NCBI RefSeq assembly: GCF_023100805.1
Contig: NZ_CP095855.1
Span: 2,893,001 to 2,957,000, forward strand
DNA length: 64,000 nucleotides
Origin: Chitinophaga filiformis
GTDB lineage: Bacteria; Bacteroidota; Bacteroidia; Chitinophagales; Chitinophagaceae
Reading direction: 5' to 3'
Shown: piece by piece, positions 1 through 9,460 of the stretch
How the letters are laid out: the number at the start of each line of letters is the position of its first letter
Position numbering within the stretch: position 1 is the first letter of the stretch
The notes under the pieces: model-generated
Database searches by the model: none
Told to the model about the DNA's origin: nothing
What the model saw: only the letters and a program-made list of their open reading frames with translations
Program-made: the position numbers and the translations under genes

Positions 1-1
1 T

Positions 2-1843
2 AAGCCTACTCCGGGATTCAATCCTGCCAGTTTGCGCGATAAACAATTGTATATACGCATTGCCGGCGAGAAAGCATTGGCCGGTGTATTTCTTGGCAAC
101 CTGAAAATTGCAGCTGCCAATAAACAGTCAAACGTACTGCGGCTGGAGTATGTCGATGCGGTTCCTCAGAAAGGCATGGATATGCTGAATGAACTGATGA
201 GGACCTACGACGCAGAATCTATCGAAGACAAGAACAAGACGGCGTCAAAGACAATGTCGTTTGTAGAAGACAGGCTGCGCATCATCACTGCAGAACTGAG
301 CCAGGTAGAAGGTCAGATAGAACGCTATAAAACGGACGAAGGAATTGTTGATATCGGCGAGCAGGGCAAGATGTTCCTGGCATCTGTACAGGATAATGAT
401 GTTAAACTGAGTGAAGCTGATATGCAATTGTCAACACTGGAAGCTGTTGAACAATACGTAAAAAATAAGCATTCAGAAGACAACGTGGTACCTGCCACCA
501 TCGGTATTGCAGACCAGACATTGCTGACATTGCTGGGTAAACTGCAGGACATTGAATTACAGCAGGAAAAGATGCGTAAGACCACTGGCGAGAACAGTCC
601 GGCGCTGGAAAGCCTGAATGCACAGGAAGAAAGAATAAGGCCTGCCATCATGGATAACATCCGCAGCTTACGCGCCAACCTGGAAGCAGGAAGAGCAAAG
701 CTGGCAGCTCAGAATACACGCTTTATGGCACTGCTGAAAGGTGTGCCTAATAAGGAAAGGACCTTACTGGAAGTAAGCAGGCAGCAGGCGATCAAAAACA
801 ATATCTATACTTTCCTGCTCGAGAAGCGTGAAGAAACAGCATTGCAGTATGCAGCTGCTATCTCCGACAGCCGTATCGTAGATCTGGCTGAAGCAGATAC
901 TTTCCCTTTCAGCCCGAAGAAATCTATGGTGATGGCCCTGGCTATCCTGGCTGGTCTGGCCGCTGTAGCAGGTTTCATTGCAGTGAAAGACATGATGAAC
1001 AATAAAGTGATGTTCCGGTCGGATATCGAAAAAGGTACTTCTGCACCGATCATTGCCGAGATCATGTTCGACAAGAGTGGTGGCATTGCTATCACGGAAG
1101 GAAGACGTACCCCTGTTGCAGAACAGTTCAGGGCACTCCGTACTACCTTGTCTTATATCGGTATCAATGGAGACAATAAAACCATCCTGGTAACATCTTC
1201 CATCTCCGGTGAAGGAAAGAGCTTTGTTGCAGTGAACCTGGGATTAAGCCTTTCACTGACCAAGAAGAAAGTAGTATTGCTGGAATTTGACCTCCGTAAA
1301 CCGAAGGTAAGTAAGATCCTGAATGTGCCACATCACCCGGGTATCAGTAATTACCTGGCCGGCCATTCTTCACTGAGTGATATTTTAAAACAGCCAATAG
1401 AGAATAACGAGTATATGTACCTGCTTTCTGCAGGTGTAATACCACCGAATCCAACCGAGTTGATTTTGAATGGCAGACTTGAACATCTGCTGGCCACTTT
1501 AAGAGCATCTTTTGATTATATCATTATTGACACTGCTCCGATAGGACCTGTTACGGACGCACGTTTGCTGGCGCCTTATGCTGACGCTACGTTGTATGTG
1601 GTACGTCATGACCGGACACCGAAGTTCAATCTGAAAATGATAGAAGATCTGTACGAGCAGGGAGATCTTGGCAAGCTGAATATTGTATTCAATGGTCTGA
1701 AAATGCGTGGACTGCCCGGTTACGCATATGGCTATGGCGGAGGCTATGGTTATGGCAGCGGGCAGGGATACGGATACGGGTACACCGATGACCATAAGAA
1801 CGGGGCTGTAAAAAAGGGACGTTTTACTAAAATTTTCAAATAA
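2..1843 (+). CDS. Wzc-like chain-length determinant / tyrosine autokinase (5' partial)
   Basis: Inner-membrane polysaccharide co-polymerase fused to a cytoplasmic BY-kinase; it would control polymer length and export. The reading frame is open from base 2 with no convincing start, so the N-terminus and first membrane segment lie outside the window. A long coiled-coil periplasmic region comes first. The second membrane segment (about nt 930-990) is preceded by a proline-containing FPFSPKK motif typical of co-polymerases. The kinase part has Walker A SGEGKS (about nt 1205-1222), a Walker A' VVLLEFDLRKPK and Walker B YIIIDTAP (about nt 1517-1540). The C-terminus is a Gly/Tyr-rich tail (about nt 1720-1785), the expected autophosphorylation cluster. 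It probably heads or continues the export part of the exopolysaccharide operon. Family assignment is firm; the polymer handled is inferred from the genes downstream. Confidence 0.93.
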   Translation, partial: KPTPGFNPASLRDKQLYIRIAGEKALAGVFLGNLKIAAANKQSNVLRLEYVDAVPQKGMDMLNELMRTYDAESIEDKNKTASKTMSFVEDRLRIITAELSQVEGQIERYKTDEGIVDIGEQGKMFLASVQDNDVKLSEADMQLSTLEAVEQYVKNKHSEDNVVPATIGIADQTLLTLLGKLQDIELQQEKMRKTTGENSPALESLNAQEERIRPAIMDNIRSLRANLEAGRAKLAAQNTRFMALLKGVPNKERTLLEVSRQQAIKNNIYTFLLEKREETALQYAAAISDSRIVDLAEADTFPFSPKKSMVMALAILAGLAAVAGFIAVKDMMNNKVMFRSDIEKGTSAPIIAEIMFDKSGGIAITEGRRTPVAEQFRALRTTLSYIGINGDNKTILVTSSISGEGKSFVAVNLGLSLSLTKKKVVLLEFDLRKPKVSKILNVPHHPGISNYLAGHSSLSDILKQPIENNEYMYLLSAGVIPPNPTELILNGRLEHLLATLRASFDYIIIDTAPIGPVTDARLLAPYADATLYVVRHDRTPKFNLKMIEDLYEQGDLGKLNIVFNGLKMRGLPGYAYGYGGGYGYGSGQGYGYGYTDDHKNGAVKKGRFTKIFK

Positions 1844-1920
1844 CAAAATGTATTCTGCCGGTTCACCAAGCCGACAGAACTCATTGAAAACTATTACTAT
1901 TGAAAACTACTCATGTGACT

Positions 1921-1952
1921 GAGGAGGCGAAGCTATGCCAATTTTCCTCCTC
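1921..1952 (+). promoter_or_regulatory. Candidate leader hairpin upstream of the antiterminator gene
   Basis: In the 183-nt gap between the kinase and the UpxY-like gene, GAGGAGG (1921-1927) can pair with CCTCCTC (1946-1952) across an 18-nt loop. UpxY-type proteins act on the leaders of their own polysaccharide operons, so a structured leader here is plausible. The hairpin has no clear T-run after it, so it is not a simple terminator. The assignment is tentative. Confidence 0.3.
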
Positions 1953-2026
1953 CTCGCTTCCCGCCTTTATACTTTCCACCTTATCTGAAAATCAGTCATG
2001 CTTTATTAACTTTTAAACCCACTGAA

Positions 2027-2584
2027 ATGGAACAGAAGACACACACCTGGTATGCAGTCTACACTAAACCAAGATGGGAGAAAAAAGTGGCCGATGCACT
2101 TGTTCGTAAACAGATCGAAACGTACTGTCCACTGAACAGGGTAACGCATCAGTGGAGCGACAGAAAGAAGATCGTAGAGGAGCCCCTTTTTAAATCGTAT
2201 GTGTTTGTGCGTATCCCGGAGGACAAAAAGACACTCGTTCGCGAAACAAGTGGTATTGTGAACTTCGTTTACTGGCTTGGTAAACCTGCCAGTATTCCTG
2301 ATCATGAGATTGACCTGATCAAACGCTTCCTGCGTGAGTACCAGGATGTGGAAGTAGAACGTTTCCCGATCCACGAGGATGATCTGATCCGCATCACCGC
2401 AGGTCCTTTGATGCACCAGCATGGAAGGGTGGTGGAAACAGGCAAGAATACCGTTAAAGCTGTATTGTACAGCATGGGATTCTCGCTGATCGCTACCGTG
2501 AAAACAAGTGATCTCATGGTGCTTGGTAACAACAGTAAAGAGTATGCCGGCGCCGGGAAATTAGGCGTTGGAAATCCTATTTAA
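2027..2584 (+). CDS. UpxY/NusG-like transcription antiterminator
   Basis: A 185-residue NusG-like protein. The N-terminal NGN domain starts with the typical WYAVYTKPRWEKKV stretch and is followed by a C-terminal KOW-like region (about residues 120-170, with GPLMHQHGRVVETG). In Bacteroides such proteins (UpxY) load onto RNA polymerase in the leader of their own capsule operon and prevent early termination. Its position at the head of the precursor genes, behind a 183-nt untranslated stretch, fits that role. No UpxZ-like inhibitor gene is seen next to it. The ATG at 2027 is the first in frame and fits the family's N-terminus. Confidence 0.88.
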   Translation: MEQKTHTWYAVYTKPRWEKKVADALVRKQIETYCPLNRVTHQWSDRKKIVEEPLFKSYVFVRIPEDKKTLVRETSGIVNFVYWLGKPASIPDHEIDLIKRFLREYQDVEVERFPIHEDDLIRITAGPLMHQHGRVVETGKNTVKAVLYSMGFSLIATVKTSDLMVLGNNSKEYAGAGKLGVGNPI

Positions 2585-2603
2585 AATATTAACGCTGAAC
2601 ACT

Positions 2604-3623
2604 ATGCTACACGTATTATTATGTGGAGGGTCAGGAACCCGTCTCTGGCCGCTATCCAATAAACAGACGCCAAAGCAGCTGCTGCCCCTGTTTGACGGAC
2701 AGAGTTTATTACAGCTTACATGGGTGCGTAACAGTACTTTCTGTGATGGTGTGATGGCTGTCGTAAATGAACAGCAGTCTGAAATGGTGTCTAAGCAACT
2801 GGGAGAAGCAGGTGCTCAGCATGTACAGATGATGGAAGAACCGGTGGGACGTAATACTGCTGCTGCTATTGCACTGGCGGCATTCTCCGCAACACCTGAA
2901 ACGATCCTCCTCATTACACCGGCAGACCATCTCATAGGTACGCCTGACCTCTATGAAGAGACGATAAAGAAAGCTGCTGAACTGGCGGCCGAGGGCCACC
3001 TTGTAACCATAGGGCTGCAACCTGCATATGCTGAAACAGGATACGGTTACATCCAGTATGCTGGTTACGATGTAGTACGCTTCACAGAAAAGCCGAATAA
3101 AGTTACTGCGGAAGCAATGCTGAAGAGTGGCGATTACCTGTGGAACAGTGGCATCTTCTGCGGTAAGGCCGGCGTATTGTTACAGCAATTGCTGGAACAT
3201 GCACCTGAGATCTATGCAGCTGCATCGGAAGCCGCGCTTATCTGGAAAGAGACCGGTTCTATTCCAATGGCAGCCATGGAAGCCATTCCCTCAGACAGTA
3301 TCGATTATGCTGTACTGGAGAAAAGTGATATTGTAAAGGTGGTGCCAAGCGCTATGCAATGGAGTGATGTGGGTGGTTATGAAGCCCTGGCGGAAGCCCT
3401 GGCAAGCCATTACCGCTATAGTAATCACCAGGCCGTATTTATAGAAAGCGATCCTGTGAACAGCATGGTAATAGGTAAGGACAAACTGGTAGCATTAGTA
3501 GGTGTGGAAAACGTGGTAGTGGTAAATACCCCGGAAGTGCTGCTGATATTACAGAAAGGAAAGGGACAGGAAGTAAAACAATTGCATCAGTGGGTAAAGG
3601 AAAACAGGCCTGAACTGCTATAA
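2604..3623 (+). CDS. manC: Mannose-1-phosphate guanylyltransferase
   Basis: Makes GDP-mannose from mannose-1-phosphate and GTP, the precursor for the GDP-fucose branch encoded downstream. The nucleotidyltransferase signature GGSGTRLWPLS is at residues 8-18, followed by the PKQLLPL motif. A TEKP motif lies near residue 158. At 339 residues it is the short form, without the C-terminal cupin phosphomannose isomerase domain of bifunctional enzymes. The ATG at 2604 is preferred over an in-frame TTG at 2568, because the signature normally begins within the first ten residues and the TTG lies inside the preceding gene. Confidence 0.92.
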   Translation: MLHVLLCGGSGTRLWPLSNKQTPKQLLPLFDGQSLLQLTWVRNSTFCDGVMAVVNEQQSEMVSKQLGEAGAQHVQMMEEPVGRNTAAAIALAAFSATPETILLITPADHLIGTPDLYEETIKKAAELAAEGHLVTIGLQPAYAETGYGYIQYAGYDVVRFTEKPNKVTAEAMLKSGDYLWNSGIFCGKAGVLLQQLLEHAPEIYAAASEAALIWKETGSIPMAAMEAIPSDSIDYAVLEKSDIVKVVPSAMQWSDVGGYEALAEALASHYRYSNHQAVFIESDPVNSMVIGKDKLVALVGVENVVVVNTPEVLLILQKGKGQEVKQLHQWVKENRPELL

Positions 3624-3638
3624 ACAATATTCAACCTT

Positions 3639-4580
3639 ATGCAACTTAACGATAAGATATATATAGCCGGTCACCGTGGTATGGTGGGCGGTGCGATCAG
3701 CAGAAGACTGAAAACGCTGGGATATGAGAACCTGGTAACGAGAAGCTCCGCTGAACTGGACCTTCGCTCGCAGGCAGCTGTAAATGAATTTTTCAGCAAG
3801 GAGAAACCTGACTACGTGTTCCTGGCTGCTGCCAAAGTAGGCGGCATCCATGCCAACAATACTTATCGTGCAGAATTCCTGTACGATAACCTCATGATGG
3901 AAACCAACATCATCCACGCTGCCTGGAAGCATGGCGTTAAAAAGCTGATGTTTCTCGGCAGCTCTTGTATCTATCCTAAAATGGCCCCGCAGCCATTACA
4001 GGAAGGTAGCTTGCTGACAGGCCCGCTGGAACCAACCAACGAACCTTATGCTATTGCCAAAATAGCGGGCATTAAATTATGTGAAGCATACCGCGACCAG
4101 TATGGTTGTAACTATATCAGTGTAATGCCAACCAACCTGTATGGTATCGGAGACAATTACCATCCTGAAAATTCACATGTGCTGCCGGCACTCATCCGCC
4201 GCTTTCATGAAGCGAAGGAAGCCCGGTCGCCCAGTGTGACCGTATGGGGAAGTGGTACGCCGAAGCGTGAATTCCTCTTTGCAGACGACCTGGCGGCTGC
4301 CTGCGTATTCCTGATGCTGCATTATGATGAGAAAGAACTGGTGAACATTGGTACCGGGGAAGACCTGAGTATACGTGAACTGGCAGAGACGGTGAAAGAG
4401 GTAGTATGTTATGAAGGGGATATTGTTTTTGATACTTCCAAACCCGATGGTACGCCGAGGAAGCTGATGGATGTATCAAAACTGCATAAACTCGGATGGA
4501 AGCACAGCGTAGAGCTGAAAGAGGGACTGGTACAGGCTTATGCCGATTTCCTTCATAAAAAGCACATGGTTGCATTGTAA
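3639..4580 (+). CDS. fcl: GDP-L-fucose synthase
   Basis: NADPH-dependent epimerase/reductase converting GDP-4-keto-6-deoxymannose to GDP-L-fucose. It is an extended short-chain dehydrogenase of 313 residues, close to the family's usual length. The dinucleotide motif GHRGMVG is at residues 11-17. The catalytic triad is visible as Ser108 (SSCIYP), Tyr137 and Lys141 (YAIAK), near-identical in spacing to the E. coli enzyme. It uses the product of the Gmd encoded at 5999 and is 15 nt downstream of manC, in the same operon. This implies that the polymer contains L-fucose. Confidence 0.95.
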   Translation: MQLNDKIYIAGHRGMVGGAISRRLKTLGYENLVTRSSAELDLRSQAAVNEFFSKEKPDYVFLAAAKVGGIHANNTYRAEFLYDNLMMETNIIHAAWKHGVKKLMFLGSSCIYPKMAPQPLQEGSLLTGPLEPTNEPYAIAKIAGIKLCEAYRDQYGCNYISVMPTNLYGIGDNYHPENSHVLPALIRRFHEAKEARSPSVTVWGSGTPKREFLFADDLAAACVFLMLHYDEKELVNIGTGEDLSIRELAETVKEVVCYEGDIVFDTSKPDGTPRKLMDVSKLHKLGWKHSVELKEGLVQAYADFLHKKHMVAL

Positions 4581-4615
4581 CAGTATTTTAAAAACAGCAT
4601 CTCAATCTTATATAC

Positions 4616-5962
4616 ATGAAAGCGATCGTAATTGGAACAGGATATGTAGGGCTGGTTACCGGCGCCTGTCTTGCCGAAGTAGGTACACAGGTAGTATGTG
4701 TGGATGTTAATGCCGAAAAGATAAAAAACCTCCAGAAAGGTATTTTACCCATTTATGAACCGGGTCTCGAAGAGATCGTTACCCGCAACTACAACAATGG
4801 CCGTCTCTCTTTCAGCACCAGTCTTGCTGAAGTGATCCCCGGTGCAGATATCGCCTTCATAGCCGTAGGCACACCTCCGGGTGAAGATGGCAGCGCTGAT
4901 CTGCAATATGTATTGCAGGTGGCGAAAGAGATCGGTACATATATGACCGATTACCTGGTAGTGGTAACAAAGAGCACCGTTCCCGTTGGTACTGCTGTAA
5001 AGGTGAACAGGGAGATCAAACAGGCTATGCTGAACAGGAATGCATTGATCGATTATGATGTGGCGTCCAACCCTGAGTTCCTGAAGGAAGGCGCTGCTGT
5101 ACAGGACTTCCTGAAACCTGACCGTATTGTGGTAGGTGTGAATACAGACAGGGCAAAAGAAATGCTGGAGCGCCTGTATCACCCATTCCTGCTGAATGGC
5201 CGTCCTATCATTTTCATGGACATCGCTTCTGCAGAAATGACCAAGTATGCGGCAAACGCTATGCTGGCAACAAAAATTTCCTTCATCAATGATATAGCCA
5301 ACCTGTGCGAACTGGTAGGCGCTGATGTGAATAAAGTACGTAAAGGCATCGGCAGCGACGCCAGGATCGGTAATGCCTTTATCTATCCGGGTATTGGCTA
5401 TGGTGGTTCCTGCTTCCCTAAAGATGTAAAAGCATTGGTGCAGACAGGTAAGGAATACGGACATGGATTACGTATCCTGGAAGCGGTAGAAGCTGTGAAC
5501 AACGATCAGAAGAAAGTATTGTTCTCGAAGATCAACCGGCACTTCGACGGTATGCTGAAAGGCAGGACCTTCGCGGTATGGGGTTTATCCTTCAAACCTG
5601 CTACAGACGATATGCGCGAGGCATCCAGTCTTGTATTGATAGAAGCGCTGCTGGAAGCGGGTGCACAGGTACAGGTGTTCGACCCTGTTGCAATGCATGA
5701 GGCGAAGAAAACGCTGGGAGATACAGTGAAATGGTGCAATGATATGTACGCCGCTGCAGAAGGTGCAGACGCTGTATTGCTGGTAACGGAATGGAATGAA
5801 TTCCGTCTGCCTGACTGGACTCGTATTAAACAATTGTTGAAAGCTCCTGTTGTATTTGACGGCAGGAATATATATGATAACGCATATCTTGAGAAGAGCG
5901 GTTTCACCTGCTACAGCATAGGTGTATCTCAGCCTGCAATAAGCGTGCTCTCCGGAAGTTAA
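4616..5962 (+). CDS. ugd: UDP-glucose 6-dehydrogenase
   Basis: Oxidises UDP-glucose twice with NAD to UDP-glucuronate, giving the polymer an acidic sugar. The N-terminal Rossmann motif GTGYVG is at residues 7-12. The catalytic cysteine is Cys266 in GYGGSCFPKD, and Lys/Asp partners follow. Length (448 residues) and the three-domain order are typical of the family. It sits between the two GDP-fucose genes, so UDP-glucuronate and GDP-fucose supply are transcribed together, as in colanic acid loci. Confidence 0.95.
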   Translation: MKAIVIGTGYVGLVTGACLAEVGTQVVCVDVNAEKIKNLQKGILPIYEPGLEEIVTRNYNNGRLSFSTSLAEVIPGADIAFIAVGTPPGEDGSADLQYVLQVAKEIGTYMTDYLVVVTKSTVPVGTAVKVNREIKQAMLNRNALIDYDVASNPEFLKEGAAVQDFLKPDRIVVGVNTDRAKEMLERLYHPFLLNGRPIIFMDIASAEMTKYAANAMLATKISFINDIANLCELVGADVNKVRKGIGSDARIGNAFIYPGIGYGGSCFPKDVKALVQTGKEYGHGLRILEAVEAVNNDQKKVLFSKINRHFDGMLKGRTFAVWGLSFKPATDDMREASSLVLIEALLEAGAQVQVFDPVAMHEAKKTLGDTVKWCNDMYAAAEGADAVLLVTEWNEFRLPDWTRIKQLLKAPVVFDGRNIYDNAYLEKSGFTCYSIGVSQPAISVLSGS

Positions 5963-5998
5963 TCATATTCCCCACTTATCTTAACTAAATTATTTTGT

Positions 5999-7096
5999 AT
6001 GAAAGTTGCTTTAATCACCGGTGTAAATGGACAGGACGGAGCATACCTGTCAGAATTGCTGCTCGAAAAGGGGTATATGGTACATGGCATAAAACGTCGT
6101 GCCTCACTGTTGAATACTGACAGGATCGATCACCTCTATCAGGATCCTCATAGCGAAAATGTACGTTTCAAACTGCATTACGGCGATATGACCGACAGTA
6201 CTAACCTGATCCGCATTATACAGGAAACGCAGCCTGACGAGATTTACAATCTGGCAGCGATGAGCCATGTAAAAGTGAGTTTCGATACACCGGAATATAC
6301 TGCTAATGCAGACGGTATAGGCACCCTGCGTATACTGGAAGCATTACGTATCTTAAAGCTGGAAAAGAAGACAAGGGTATACCAGGCAAGTACTTCAGAA
6401 CTGTATGGCCTTGTACAGGAAGTGCCACAAAGGGAAAGCACTCCTTTCTATCCGCGTAGTCCCTATGCTGTAGCAAAACTATATGCATACTGGATCACGG
6501 TGAACTACAGGGAAGCATATGGCATGTATGCCTGCAATGGTATCCTGTTCAACCATGAAAGCCCGCTGCGCGGCGAGACTTTCGTAACCCGTAAGATCAC
6601 CCGGGCTGTTGCAGCCATCGCATTAGGTTTACAGGATAAACTGTACCTGGGTAACCTGGATGCACGTCGTGACTGGGGACATGCAAAAGATTATGTAGAG
6701 GCAATGTGGAGGATATTGCAACAGGATACACCGGAAGATTATGTAATTGCTACAGGTATTACTACGCCGGTGCGTGAGTTTGTGCGTATGGCGTTTAATG
6801 AACTGGGCATTGAACTGAAATTTGAAGGCACGGGTGTAGATGAAGTCGCATATGTGAGCGCCTGCCGCAATAAAGAATATATTCTGCCAATAGGCAAACA
6901 GGTATTAGCTGTAGATCCTGCTTACTTCCGTCCTACCGAGGTAGAACTGCTGATAGGCGATCCTACGAAATCAAAGACAAAATTAGGCTGGGAACCGAAG
7001 TATGATCTGCAGGAGCTGGTAAGTGAGATGGTAACCTGCGATGTGGAGTTATTCAGAAAGGACAGTAAAACACAGTGGGAACAACTGGCAGGATAA
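5999..7096 (+). CDS. gmd: GDP-mannose 4,6-dehydratase
   Basis: Converts GDP-mannose to GDP-4-keto-6-deoxymannose, the substrate of the fucose synthase at 3639. The NADP-binding motif GVNGQDG is at residues 8-14. The catalytic residues Thr132, Glu134, Tyr156 and Lys160 fall at the same numbers as in the E. coli enzyme. Length is 365 residues, a few shorter than the usual ~372. It completes the manC-gmd-fcl pathway although the genes are not in pathway order. Confidence 0.95.
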   Translation: MKVALITGVNGQDGAYLSELLLEKGYMVHGIKRRASLLNTDRIDHLYQDPHSENVRFKLHYGDMTDSTNLIRIIQETQPDEIYNLAAMSHVKVSFDTPEYTANADGIGTLRILEALRILKLEKKTRVYQASTSELYGLVQEVPQRESTPFYPRSPYAVAKLYAYWITVNYREAYGMYACNGILFNHESPLRGETFVTRKITRAVAAIALGLQDKLYLGNLDARRDWGHAKDYVEAMWRILQQDTPEDYVIATGITTPVREFVRMAFNELGIELKFEGTGVDEVAYVSACRNKEYILPIGKQVLAVDPAYFRPTEVELLIGDPTKSKTKLGWEPKYDLQELVSEMVTCDVELFRKDSKTQWEQLAG

Positions 7097-7120
7097 GGGC
7101 TTGCTTTGCCGAAATGCGTT

Positions 7121-8437
7121 ATGCGAGTGAAAGTTTTTAATCAGTTATCTAGCAATCCGAAGTACACCAAGACGTTAGAATGGGTCAAACTGGTTACCAT
7201 GACCGGTTTTGCCCAGGTTTTTGTACAGGGTATCAGTCTTATAAGTGGTATCCTGGTGATACGTATGCTGGAACCCGAAGAGTATGCATTGTATACCCTT
7301 GGCAATACGATGCTGGGCACAATGACCGTACTGGCTGACGGGGGTATTTCTACCGGAGTAATGTCGCAGGGAGGAAAGGTCTGGCTGGACCGTGTGAAAT
7401 TGGGCACGGTCATGGCCACAGGGATGGACCTGAGACGGAAATTTGCCGTTGGCAGCTTACTGGTATCCGTACCGGTACTGCTGTACCTGATGCGACACCA
7501 CAATGCCAGCTGGCTGATGTCGGTGCTGATCATCCTCTCGCTCATTCCGTCCTTCTTTATGGCATTGTCGGGCACCCTGCTGCAGGTGGCGCCCAAGCTG
7601 AGACAGGACATTGGCCCCCTTCAAAGGAACGCGGTCATACTGAACGTTGGCAGGCTCTTACTACTTGCATTGACCATTTTTATTTTCCCATGGGCGTTTG
7701 TAGCTATCCTGGCTGCCGGTCTTCCGCAGATATGGGGTAACTTCAATCTCCGGAAGATCTCCGCTGGCTATGCAGACTGGCATCAGAAGCCGGATCCGCA
7801 GGTTCGCAATGAGATCCTGAAAATGGTAAGACGGTTACTGCCGATGGGTATTTATACCTGTCTTTCGGGACAGATCACCATCTGGCTGATCTCCATTTTC
7901 GGAACGACAAGGGGAGTGGCCCAATTGGGTGCGCTGGACAGGTTGTCTATGGCGCTTAGCTTTATCACGATATTATTTGGTACCCTTATCTTACCGAGGT
8001 TTTCCCGGTTGCCGAATAACTCAGGTCTGTTATTACGGCGTTTCTTACAGATCCAGGCGGGGCTGCTGGTCATGAGTGCCTGCATCGTCCTGACGGTCTG
8101 GTTATTCTCCACACAGATCCTGATGATCCTTGGGCCCAATTATGCGGGGCTGACAAAAGAGGTAGTACTGAAGATCATTATCAGTTGCCTGGGGATTATC
8201 TCCGCTTCCACTTTTTCTCTGTTTACCAGCAGAAGCTGGGCTATCAATCCGTTCATTTCAATTCCTGTTAGTATCGCGTCAATAGCGCTGGGTGTTATGT
8301 TCATCGATGTGTCTTCCCTGAGAGGGGTATTGGGGCTTAACATCATGATACAACTGATCCAGGTAACGATGAACGTTACTTATACGCTGATCAAGATCCG
8401 CAGGACTAATCACTCAACATTACCTACAGAAATTTAA
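7121..8437 (+). CDS. Wzx-like polysaccharide flippase
   Basis: Polytopic inner-membrane protein of about 438 residues with roughly twelve hydrophobic segments, resembling the MOP-superfamily Wzx/RfbX transporters that flip lipid-linked repeat units to the periplasm. The first membrane segment region (GFAQVFVQGISLISGILVI) and the following MLEPEEYALYTL motif are typical of these proteins. The ATG at 7121 is chosen; an in-frame TTG at 7106 would add five residues. Neighbouring Wzy-like and WcaJ-like genes make a Wzx/Wzy-dependent pathway likely. Substrate specificity cannot be read from sequence. Confidence 0.8.
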   Translation: MRVKVFNQLSSNPKYTKTLEWVKLVTMTGFAQVFVQGISLISGILVIRMLEPEEYALYTLGNTMLGTMTVLADGGISTGVMSQGGKVWLDRVKLGTVMATGMDLRRKFAVGSLLVSVPVLLYLMRHHNASWLMSVLIILSLIPSFFMALSGTLLQVAPKLRQDIGPLQRNAVILNVGRLLLLALTIFIFPWAFVAILAAGLPQIWGNFNLRKISAGYADWHQKPDPQVRNEILKMVRRLLPMGIYTCLSGQITIWLISIFGTTRGVAQLGALDRLSMALSFITILFGTLILPRFSRLPNNSGLLLRRFLQIQAGLLVMSACIVLTVWLFSTQILMILGPNYAGLTKEVVLKIIISCLGIISASTFSLFTSRSWAINPFISIPVSIASIALGVMFIDVSSLRGVLGLNIMIQLIQVTMNVTYTLIKIRRTNHSTLPTEI

Positions 8438-8449
8438 CAAGGATATTAT

Positions 8450-9460
8450 ATGAATTATTACTATCAGGTAGAAGGATTACTTCGGAACAATATCGGAGAC
8501 GTACTTCAGGGAATGGTCGCCAAAGACCTGTTGCCTGAGGGCGCGAAGGTAGCCGACAGGGAAGCGCTGGCTGACCTGGCAAGTAACGAAAAAGGAATGC
8601 TGATAGCCAATGGCTGGTACATGCACTCCTTTAAGAAGTTTCCTGCACCGGATAATATCACACCTGTATACGCAGCTGTACATATTGCTAATTCTGCCCT
8701 GCTGGCAGATGCCGGCGTAAGGGAACATTTCAGGAAACACGCGCCTATCGGCTGCCGTGATACCAAAACTTTACGCCTGCTCCTGGGCTGGGGCATCCCT
8801 GCTTATTATTCCAGCTGCCTGACCATTACCGCAAAAGCGCGTGGCCCGGTTACACACAATCCTGACGGAGATGTGCTGCTGGTAGATAACGTAGACCATC
8901 CGGTACCTGATGCAGTATTCAATAAGCTGGAAACATTACTGGGTAAGAAACTGGTTAGGATCTCCCACGATCCGCCAGATACAAGCGGCGATATCGAATC
9001 ATACGCAAAGGTGTCTGAAAAGCATATGAACGATCTGCTGGCTACTTACTGTAAAGCATCGCTGGTACTGACCACCAAGATCCACTGTGCATTACCATGC
9101 CTGGGTATGGGGGCAAACGTGAAGCTGATCCACCCGAATCCATCTGATCCGCGTCTGGCAACAGTAGCGGAGTTCATCGATATTATTTCTTATAAGGAAA
9201 TACTGGAAAGGACCAACATGGACAGCTCGCCTGTCAACAAAGAAGCGCTGGAAAAGAGACGTCAATTCCTGTTGGAGCTGGTGGCTGATTCAATACAGGA
9301 AGGCGCTAATGCTGTGCAGGCATCAGGTAAATTAAAATACCGCCTGATAAGGGCTAAAGCTGCGCTGATGGCAAAACTGTACCGCATGAGCGTAGTATTG
9401 TCTTACCGTGTGGGATTTGCAAAGGATAAGATTGAAAGAGTATATGGCGCAGGCTTCTGA
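8450..9460 (+). CDS. Polysaccharide pyruvyl transferase family protein
   Basis: A 336-residue protein resembling the CsaB/WcaK-type pyruvyl transferases, which transfer pyruvate from phosphoenolpyruvate to make ketals on sugars. Supporting stretches are NNIGDVLQG near the N-terminus, the GCRDTKTLRLL segment where a peptide-like strand binds donor, and the C-terminal VLTTKIHCALPCLGMG motif with a conserved histidine. It lies 12 nt after the flippase gene and its 3' end overlaps the next glycosyltransferase by 17 nt. The acceptor sugar is unknown. Confidence 0.8.
   Translation: MNYYYQVEGLLRNNIGDVLQGMVAKDLLPEGAKVADREALADLASNEKGMLIANGWYMHSFKKFPAPDNITPVYAAVHIANSALLADAGVREHFRKHAPIGCRDTKTLRLLLGWGIPAYYSSCLTITAKARGPVTHNPDGDVLLVDNVDHPVPDAVFNKLETLLGKKLVRISHDPPDTSGDIESYAKVSEKHMNDLLATYCKASLVLTTKIHCALPCLGMGANVKLIHPNPSDPRLATVAEFIDIISYKEILERTNMDSSPVNKEALEKRRQFLLELVADSIQEGANAVQASGKLKYRLIRAKAALMAKLYRMSVVLSYRVGFAKDKIERVYGAGF

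Noticed and set aside
4745..5464. Long reading frame on the - strand inside ugd
   Set aside because: It is antisense to a gene with firm family assignment, and its translation shows no domain-like pattern. Rejected as a shadow frame.
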